A DNA stretch of 11,010 bases, taken from Planctomycetota bacterium (GTDB lineage Bacteria > Planctomycetota > Phycisphaerae > WQYP01). Positions 1-5,644 of this stretch are shown piece after piece. Position numbers and translations under genes: made by a program. The stretch is taken from the NCBI GenBank assembly GCA_021805585.1, contig JAJZEY010000613.1, positions 1-11,010 of the forward strand, in the 5' to 3' direction. The first letter of the stretch is position 1, and each line of letters opens with the position of its first letter. Under the pieces are notes generated by a model that saw only the letters and a program-made list of their open reading frames with translations, ran no database searches and had not been told where the DNA came from.

Positions 1-40
1 ATCTTCGGTCGGCTATCTTCGGTCGGCTATCTTCCGGTGT
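1..40. repeat. 14-bp tandem direct repeat, cut by window edge
   Basis: The unit ATCTTCGGTCGGCT occurs twice without change (1-14 and 15-28). A third, degenerate start follows (ATCTTCCGGTGT, 29-40). Because the array begins at base 1, it probably continues upstream. It ends just before the ribosome binding site of the first gene, so it lies in that gene's promoter or leader region. No spacers are present, so this is not a CRISPR array. Confidence 0.8.
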
Positions 41-52
41 CACACTTTGCGG

Positions 53-58
53 AAAGGA
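53..58 (+). promoter_or_regulatory. Ribosome binding site deciding the start of the 68-1654 gene
   Basis: AAAGGA lies 9 bases before the ATG at 68. The frame can be extended to a TTG at 47, but that codon lies upstream of this site and has no Shine-Dalgarno sequence of its own. The ATG at 68 is therefore preferred. Confidence 0.55.
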
Positions 59-67
59 ATTCAGCCC

Positions 68-1654
68 ATGCCTGCCGCTTTTTCGGAGACATCCGGGGCA
101 CTTATTCCAGACATAAAAAGTCGGGCCGGCCAACGGACAAACGGTTTCCCCGCCGGTTGGGGGCGGCGTAACTTCCCGCAGCCATGCCGGTTTCACGCCG
201 GCGGAGTCATCCTTGGCGTATTGCTGCTTGGCGCGGGCCTGGTGAATTTTCCTCTGGCCGCTAAAACCACGGGGAATCAGGGGTTTAATGTCACACTAAC
301 CGCAACCGGTACCAGGCCAGTTCCATCATCAGCCGCCCTGCGGGATGCGACGCGGATTCTGACCACAAAATTTCATGCCAAATTCAAAAAGCTGACTCCC
401 AATAATTCCGAATTATTCGCCACCTCAATGGTGGACAAATTTTCAACAGATTCCACAAGTCCTGTGTTGCAATATGCGGCTTTGAACCTGGCCATCAAGC
501 TGGCGGGAAACGCCGGTGACCCGCGGCTGGGCCTTTCCGCCGTTCAGGCGATACTCAATGAATACAAAGCCAATCCGTACCATTTGGCTGCGGAGTTATT
601 TACCGCATTGGCTGATTCCTCTATTCAGGTCCATCCACGTCGTAGCTTTGTCATTCTGCAAAAGCTCGAAACCCGGGCGCTGACCAAAAATGATTTCGCC
701 AACCTCGTGGCTCTGGCGAAAGCGGGCTTGGATCTTCGACGGCGCAACAGTTGGATCAAACTTGGTCGGCATCAGAAACAGGTATTGGAACGCGGTGAAC
801 TGGGTCTGAAGGCATGGATGTTTTACGAGCCATTGTCCGCTTATTTAAAAACACATCCGGATGATGCGGGAGCCAATCTGGGGGCCGCCGCGTTTGCCGC
901 AGCCGTTCATAATGATTGGACAGCGGCGTCCAGATATCTGGTCGCGGCTAAAATCGGCCAAGCTGATCAGATGGCCACCTTCGCCCAGGACCATTCCGTT
1001 TCCGGTCATTTGAAGCTTGCGACCGCATGGTGGAAGCTTTCGACACAGGGCGGTCGAAAAGGGGTGGCCCTGATCAAGCTGGCCGCCGGCGACCAATATG
1101 CCGCGGCCATACAAACTTTGCCCAAAGATATGCCCACGCTGCTTTCCAGTCTTACGCGGGAGCAAATCAGCAGGCTTTTCAGAAAGATTCGTACCGCCGC
1201 CGGGCGCACAGACAGTCTGCCTGCGCGGCGGCTGGCGATATTGTTTGCCAGTGGTCTGCGGCCGGCGCAGATGCTGTATCGTCAATATAAAACCGCACAT
1301 AAGGCGCTGGCCGACGGACGAAAATCAGCCCGGCGGGAATTCGCGGTGGGGGCCTACACCTGCTTTATCAAAGCCGATTGGAACGATGGCCTTACTCATT
1401 TGATCGCCTCCCGCAATGGGTTTATAGCGCGTGTAGCCGCGGCCGACGCCGGCAATCCAACCAAAGCCAAACAGCTTATGGCGCTCGGACAGGCGTGGCT
1501 GCGCATCGCCCGGGAATATCCCGGTTTTATGCGCTACAACATTGAACGCCACGCTCTGGGTTGCTTTCTGGCAGCGCCGCAACGCGACATCAGCGGCGAC
1601 CAGCGGTCCGCGATCACTGCCCTCCAGAGCCGCTTTGATCAGGGCATTTTTTAA
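68..1654 (+). CDS. Anchored or secreted helical-repeat protein with planctomycete-type repeat domains
   Basis: This is a 528-residue protein of unknown function. The N terminus is about 43 basic, polar residues followed by one hydrophobic segment (about 44-65), consistent with a signal anchor or a signal peptide with an unusually long n-region. The rest is soluble, Ala/Leu-rich and predicted helical, like a TPR/SEL1-style scaffold. Two related blocks are visible. One starts at D283 (DWTAASRYLVAA, then LATAWWKLS); the other starts at D437 (DWNDGLTHLIAS, then ALGQAWLRIA). This DW-x-x-x-L plus A-W-W/L-x-L pattern resembles a C-terminal domain I know from many planctomycetal proteins, usually attached to kinase, LamG or WD-type domains. 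The part around residues 90-190 resembles the helical region that often precedes it. No catalytic motif is seen. It is the only plus-strand gene and converges on the cytochrome fusion gene 79 bases away. A role in binding or scaffolding is inference. Confidence 0.85.
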   Translation: MPAAFSETSGALIPDIKSRAGQRTNGFPAGWGRRNFPQPCRFHAGGVILGVLLLGAGLVNFPLAAKTTGNQGFNVTLTATGTRPVPSSAALRDATRILTTKFHAKFKKLTPNNSELFATSMVDKFSTDSTSPVLQYAALNLAIKLAGNAGDPRLGLSAVQAILNEYKANPYHLAAELFTALADSSIQVHPRRSFVILQKLETRALTKNDFANLVALAKAGLDLRRRNSWIKLGRHQKQVLERGELGLKAWMFYEPLSAYLKTHPDDAGANLGAAAFAAAVHNDWTAASRYLVAAKIGQADQMATFAQDHSVSGHLKLATAWWKLSTQGGRKGVALIKLAAGDQYAAAIQTLPKDMPTLLSSLTREQISRLFRKIRTAAGRTDSLPARRLAILFASGLRPAQMLYRQYKTAHKALADGRKSARREFAVGAYTCFIKADWNDGLTHLIASRNGFIARVAAADAGNPTKAKQLMALGQAWLRIAREYPGFMRYNIERHALGCFLAAPQRDISGDQRSAITALQSRFDQGIF

Positions 1655-1733
1655 AATCACGGGATTCATTCGGGGCACCTCAATATTCGGGTGGCCACGC
1701 GCTGCCCTTCCTGGCTGTAAATCCAATCGCTGC

Positions 1734-3602
1734 TTACTTTTTCATCGGATTCCCCGGTCGCTTGTGACTGTTCACAAAGGCCGCTAAATCCCAGGCCTGT
1801 TGACCGGTCAGTGTTCCACCTTTTCCCAAAGGCATATTGGCCTGAATAAATTCCGCAGCCAGTTTGAGTTTGTGCATTCCCGCGCCACTATTGAAGGAAT
1901 GCGGTCCCCATAATGGTGGGAATCGGTATTGTCCATTGATTAAAAGTCCCTGACCATGATCGCCATGGCACATCATGCAATCCACCGTGAAAAGCTGCTT
2001 TCCGCGTACCGCACTGGGGGTTAATGCCGGCCTGGCCAGAGGCCTGTACCCGCGGCCCGGCAGATTGGCCCCGGTCGGCGCGCCGCGCGCCAGCCAGGAT
2101 GCGTACGTAACCAGCGCGGTAATGGTTTTGCCATTGGCGGGTGGCGTTTTGCCGTTTTCGCTGTACATAAAACATTCCTGGATGCGCTTTTCCAGGGTTA
2201 CAACCTTTTTTGCCTTGGCCTGGTAACGCGGATAAGCGGCAAACGCCGCCCATAGCGGTGCGGAATAAGCCAGCCGTCCACTTTGCAGATGGCAGTTGAT
2301 GCAGCTTAGTCCGTCGCCAATATACTGGCCGGCATATTGCGGTGTATGATCAAAAATATTCTTGCCCAGCAGCGCCATTTTACCGTACGCATTGGCGGGA
2401 ATTTTTGCATTGGACGGCGGTGTGAATGAAATCACGCGGCCATGGTCGCTTTTTAATACTCCCCACGGAGCATCCGGTCCGGCTGCGGAATTGGCGCTGG
2501 GGGGAACATCATTGGCCTCCGGTGATGAAATACCCGCCGGTGTGCCGACAGCATCCGGGGACACTCTTCCGGCTTGGTAAGGCTTGAACCCATATCTTTC
2601 AAAAATAGCCGTGGCCGCGGGTGACTGAAGAAATGCCAGCCATTGCCGTGCCGCAGCGGCATGTGCGGCACCTTTGACCACGGCACCGGCGTAAATCGCA
2701 GTCGTATTGTATTTTGCGGGAATGGAAACATCGGAAATCGGATGGCCAATCCGCTCCTGAAAAATTGCTTCCGACTTCCATGTCACGCCGGCTGCCGCCA
2801 GGCCCTGCATCAGAAACAGCGGGGTTTGCCGGTGGTGAATGTGGGTCAACAGGGTCTGGCCATCGGCGACCTTCGTCTGATAAACCATTTTCACCAGGGC
2901 GTTACCCCCTGCTTTCTTGAGTGACAATTGAATCTGTCGCGCCACGCCTTCCCACGCTGGATTGGGCATGACAAGTCGCAATCCCGGCCGCCCCAGATCT
3001 CGCAGATTTTTAATGTGACCCGGGTTTCCCTGGGGAATCATGATGGTCAGATTGTTCGTTGCATAACTTATCACCGGGCCGGTCAGCAGGCCATTTTTAA
3101 CCAGAGCCGCCACTTTTAATTTGCCCGCGGCATACACGTCCGGTTTTACCGTCCAAGTCATATTGCCCACCGTGATTGTGCCACCGGCTTTCATCTGCTT
3201 AATAAGAATGCCCGGCGGAAGCGTTTCATAAAATAATTTACCTTTGATCCGCGGATAAACGCGTTCAAACGCCTGCACCAGAGGGGCCATCGCGAAATAA
3301 TAATTTCCGCCTACAAAAATAACCAGACGGGCCTGAAACGGATTCCCATGAAAATCCGGCAGATCATCCACTTCAGGCACGGTGAATGTAAGTCCTTTAT
3401 GGACGGCCGGATCATTCGCCAGACCGCTCCAGGGTGGAAAAACGCCTTCTTTATAATGCGGCGGTTGAACCGCGCCATTCCAACTTACCGTCGCCGGTCG
3501 CGCGGCCAGCAGCAGGCCACCGACCAGCAAGCTGGCCAGCGGAGCCGCCAGCATAAAACGCTTCATCGCTACCAACCGATTGTAATATTTAAAGATTGTC
3601 AT
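1734..3602 (-). CDS. Exported ModA-like solute-binding domain fused to a TsdA-like diheme cytochrome c
   Basis: This is a 622-residue two-part protein. Residues 14-37 form a signal peptide with no lipobox Cys. Residues about 90-342 read as a type-2 periplasmic binding fold of the ModA/SBP_bac_11 kind: LVIFVGGNYYFAMAPLVQAF, a PDVYAAG stretch, NNLTIMIPQGNP, and an end like WLAFLQSPAATAIFERYGFK. A Pro/Ala/Ser-rich linker spans about 343-395. Residues 396-622 match the SoxA/TsdA cytochrome c family: CINCH at 434-438 (heme 1), PRY at 458-460, a candidate distal heme-1 ligand C477 in EKRIQECF, CMMCH at 542-546 (heme 2), FPPLWGP and SFNSGAGM, N589-M590 as candidate distal heme-2 ligand, then QQAWDLAAFVNS and RPGNP. 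In characterised TsdA the Cys/His heme 1 oxidises thiosulfate to tetrathionate, or works in reverse. Here the usual RSMNG reads YSENG. AAAGGA lies 6 bases before the ATG. The DsrE-like gene ends 60 bases upstream, so co-transcription is likely. No ModB/ModC transporter genes are adjacent, so the binding domain probably feeds the cytochrome rather than a permease (inference). The exact substrate is unknown. Confidence 0.9.
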   Translation of the reverse strand: MTIFKYYNRLVAMKRFMLAAPLASLLVGGLLLAARPATVSWNGAVQPPHYKEGVFPPWSGLANDPAVHKGLTFTVPEVDDLPDFHGNPFQARLVIFVGGNYYFAMAPLVQAFERVYPRIKGKLFYETLPPGILIKQMKAGGTITVGNMTWTVKPDVYAAGKLKVAALVKNGLLTGPVISYATNNLTIMIPQGNPGHIKNLRDLGRPGLRLVMPNPAWEGVARQIQLSLKKAGGNALVKMVYQTKVADGQTLLTHIHHRQTPLFLMQGLAAAGVTWKSEAIFQERIGHPISDVSIPAKYNTTAIYAGAVVKGAAHAAAARQWLAFLQSPAATAIFERYGFKPYQAGRVSPDAVGTPAGISSPEANDVPPSANSAAGPDAPWGVLKSDHGRVISFTPPSNAKIPANAYGKMALLGKNIFDHTPQYAGQYIGDGLSCINCHLQSGRLAYSAPLWAAFAAYPRYQAKAKKVVTLEKRIQECFMYSENGKTPPANGKTITALVTYASWLARGAPTGANLPGRGYRPLARPALTPSAVRGKQLFTVDCMMCHGDHGQGLLINGQYRFPPLWGPHSFNSGAGMHKLKLAAEFIQANMPLGKGGTLTGQQAWDLAAFVNSHKRPGNPMKK

Positions 3603-3662
3603 ATTGCATCCTTTAAAGCAGCGCGGCCCGCCGGTTACCTGGAAAAGCGACGCGGTCCGGAT

Positions 3663-4520
3663 TTATTTGGCATATGTATAGCCGGCCATGGACAGCAATG
3701 GCAGCGTCGCCACAATGCCCGGCGTCAGCACCACACCGGGTATCAGATGATTGGTCAGATCCGCGGCCAATTCCTCATGGCTTAAATGATCGGGGTTATG
3801 CCCTTTGGCCAGCAAGCCGCCGGAAAATTCCCAGACCGCATTATGGCAGCCAAGAAATACGGCACCGCGATCCATCAGAAGTGGCAGGCAATTGGCGGAT
3901 GGAGAGAACAGCCCGACCGGATCGTTGTAATCCGCGGCATGGGCGTTTTTAACGTGTGCCGGTATGTCCAGGAACGTATTGCGTTTGAATTTGTGGCCAA
4001 GCATTGCGGGTAAATTGTACTTTTCCCACACATACTCATCGTAGAGTGCCAGATGGCAGGTGCCATGGGTGGCGGAAATCGCAATAAAGTCCGCATTCCT
4101 GAACGACCAGACCTGGGCATTGATAGAGTTGCGCATCAGATTAAGCCAGGGGCTGCTGATGTCTGTATTGTCCCAGACCTGTTTGGGACCACTGCGATAG
4201 TGCAACAGCAAGTCCAGCGCCGCACTGTCCCATTGGTCCGGGTGGGTCAGAATCATGGGTACTCTTTTAAACTTTCTATGACGTTGTGCCGCCGCCAGCG
4301 CTGTGGTAAGCGCGGCAAGCTTGGTTGCCCCCGCTGGTTCCAAATCTTTTCCCGCCGAAGCAGTGGCCGCCATTTGCGCATTTGCCTGCCCCATGCCGGA
4401 AAGAAGCGCTGCTCCAGCGACCGATCCGGTGGCCAGCCACGCCAGCATGCGGCGACGGGGAATGGTATTTTCCTTGGCCACTGATACCGCACTTGCGACC
4501 TGGTTTACACTTTCCAACAT
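3663..4520 (-). CDS. Tat-exported DsrE-like protein
   Basis: This is a 285-residue protein. The N terminus carries a twin-arginine signal: R22-R23-R24-M25-L26, a hydrophobic stretch to about 42, and a likely cleavage after ANA at 46-48. The mature part resembles the DsrE/DsrF fold: a central region with VFLGCHNAVWEF (C225) matching the family's conserved Cys strand, and a closing PGVVLTPGIVATLPLLSMAG (261-280), like the C-terminal 'VPSGV..L.ELQ..GY.Y' of DsrE proteins. Other cysteines are C155 (in GTCH) and C211. There is no CxxCH, so it is not a cytochrome. DsrE-family proteins typically carry sulfur on a Cys or act in sulfur relay, mostly in the cytoplasm, so Tat export is unusual. AAAGGAG ends 6 bases before the ATG at 4520; the frame is open up to 4604, but no equally good site exists there. 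It is the first gene of the likely operon with the cytochrome fusion. A persulfide or thiosulfate-carrier role is inference; a structural DsrE-fold partner is the alternative. Confidence 0.85.
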   Translation of the reverse strand: MLESVNQVASAVSVAKENTIPRRRMLAWLATGSVAGAALLSGMGQANAQMAATASAGKDLEPAGATKLAALTTALAAAQRHRKFKRVPMILTHPDQWDSAALDLLLHYRSGPKQVWDNTDISSPWLNLMRNSINAQVWSFRNADFIAISATHGTCHLALYDEYVWEKYNLPAMLGHKFKRNTFLDIPAHVKNAHAADYNDPVGLFSPSANCLPLLMDRGAVFLGCHNAVWEFSGGLLAKGHNPDHLSHEELAADLTNHLIPGVVLTPGIVATLPLLSMAGYTYAK

Positions 4521-4526
4521 AAAAAG

Positions 4527-4533
4527 CTCCTTT
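4527..4533 (-). promoter_or_regulatory. Ribosome binding site deciding the start of the DsrE-like gene
   Basis: On the minus strand AAAGGAG is followed by 6 bases and then ATG (4520-4518). This rules against the upstream in-frame ATG at 4604, whose extra 28 residues would also displace the Tat signal from the N terminus. Confidence 0.75.
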
Positions 4534-4609
4534 AAAAAAAGATACGGACAACTCACCCGGGTCGGTGAACACCGGCGGAAAACGCCCTGCCGGCTGAACG
4601 CCATTGTTC

Positions 4610-4680
4610 GTATTGTAGGTTATCAAATAGTATATTACTAATATATAATATAAATACAAGGCATAAATAATACTTATTGG
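4610..4680 (-). promoter_or_regulatory. AT-rich promoter/operator candidate for the DsrE-cytochrome operon
   Basis: This island is strongly A+T-rich in otherwise GC-balanced DNA, 90-160 bases before the DsrE-like start codon. It holds a perfect 7-1-7 inverted repeat, TATATTA-C-TAATATA (4631-4645), and a second one, AATAA-TAC-TTATT (4666-4678). Their centres are 34 bases apart. On the minus strand several sigma70-like hexamers can be picked (for example TTGTAT, 17 bases, AATATA), but AT-richness makes a unique choice impossible. A repressor or activator site overlapping the promoter is plausible. Confidence 0.4.
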
Positions 4681-4738
4681 TTGCGCAAGCCTCCGCCGAT
4701 CCACATGTTTAAGCGATTTGTCATGCCGGGTGTATCGA

Positions 4739-5557
4739 CTATTTTTCGGATCCCGGAACCGTCGGAACGGGCTTATCCATTCGGCGATGTTCGTGGTTGC
4801 GGATGTGGTCTTTGCAATAGCCCAGTGAACCGGTGCAGTCCGGGCAATAGCGGAAATCCATGTGCGGATCCGTGCGATCCGTTATGCCGCAAACCGTGCA
4901 CCGATGGAAGGCGCCGTCCTTAAGCGGAGCCGCCGCCCTGGCCGCAAGTCGCTTGTGGCCATAGCGCACGTGCCGGATAATTTCCGGATAAAAAAAGATC
5001 AGAAAATTGACGACCGAGGCCAATATCATGACCCGCATCATCCAATCTCCGCTGATCAGAGTCAGGCAGTAATACGCCCAGATCACCCACGCGATGTATT
5101 TCACACGTATGGGCAGAACCATGAACAGATAAATTTGAAATTCCGGATATAGCCACGCGAATGCCAGAAACGTCGATACCATAAGAAACATATTTGTGGC
5201 AATGCCATGCGGCACAATAAACGCCGCCGCTACCGTCGCAATGTACCCGGTCAGAAGAAAGAAATTATACCGCAGGTCTCCCCATTGCCTTTCCAACGCC
5301 GATCCGATCAGATAGAAAAAGTAAAGATCAAAAAACAGCCAGATGGGACTCAACGTCGGCGGCAGAAGCATAAACGTGACCAGTCGCCACCATTCGCCGG
5401 CCAGAACCTGCGATGGTATCAGAATCAGTCCCTGCACGATTTTCGGTCGCGTCAGATGCAGCACAAACATCAGCGACTGCCCGCAAATCAGCAGAAGTGT
5501 CAAATGCCCGACCGCATATCGGTTCAGCCATCGCTCGGCTTTCTGTTTCCATCCCAT
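4739..5557 (-). CDS. Rhomboid-fold membrane protein (likely pseudoprotease) with C-terminal zinc ribbon
   Basis: This 272-residue integral membrane protein has about six hydrophobic segments between residues 17 and 192. Rhomboid landmarks are present: GEWWRLVTFMLLPP (54-67), the L1-loop signature, and LYFFYLIGSALERQWGDLRY (78-97), the G-x-x-L-E helix. Where active rhomboids have GxSG this protein reads ATNMFLMVS (120-128), and the last helix (ASVVNFLIFF) lacks the catalytic His. It is therefore probably not a serine protease but a rhomboid/derlin-like pseudoenzyme. The cytoplasmic tail carries C220-x2-C223 and C238-x2-C241, a zinc ribbon, followed by a C248/H251/H255/H257 cluster that could bind a second metal. 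AAAGGG lies 8 bases before the ATG. It sits downstream of the SNF2 gene (87-base gap holding a terminator candidate) and 218 bases before the DsrE-like gene, so it may be transcribed alone. Its role is unknown; membrane-protein quality control is a guess based on the fold. Confidence 0.85.
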   Translation of the reverse strand: MGWKQKAERWLNRYAVGHLTLLLICGQSLMFVLHLTRPKIVQGLILIPSQVLAGEWWRLVTFMLLPPTLSPIWLFFDLYFFYLIGSALERQWGDLRYNFFLLTGYIATVAAAFIVPHGIATNMFLMVSTFLAFAWLYPEFQIYLFMVLPIRVKYIAWVIWAYYCLTLISGDWMMRVMILASVVNFLIFFYPEIIRHVRYGHKRLAARAAAPLKDGAFHRCTVCGITDRTDPHMDFRYCPDCTGSLGYCKDHIRNHEHRRMDKPVPTVPGSEK

Positions 5558-5591
5558 ATACCAAACCCTTTTGCCGCGAAGCTATTGTATC

Positions 5592-5621
5592 CCAAAAGGA
5601 ATGCGACTCGTTTACGTCGCA
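5592..5621 (-). terminator. Hairpin terminator candidate after the SNF2 gene
   Basis: Read on the minus strand, TGCGAC (5621-5616), an 8-base loop and GTCGCA (5607-5602) form a perfect 6-bp stem, extendable by a G-T pair. TTCCTTTT follows. It begins 24 bases after the SNF2 stop codon and lies before the rhomboid gene. The U-tract is interrupted by CC, so efficiency may be modest. Confidence 0.5.
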
Positions 5622-5644
5622 CCCGCTTTTGTCGGCCACCACCA

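Noticed and set aside
1..40. CRISPR array
   Set aside because: The units are 14 bp, directly adjacent and without spacers.
1655..1733. Terminator between the convergent genes
   Set aside because: T and A runs lie around the plus-strand stop, but I found no stem of adequate length followed by a U-tract on either strand.
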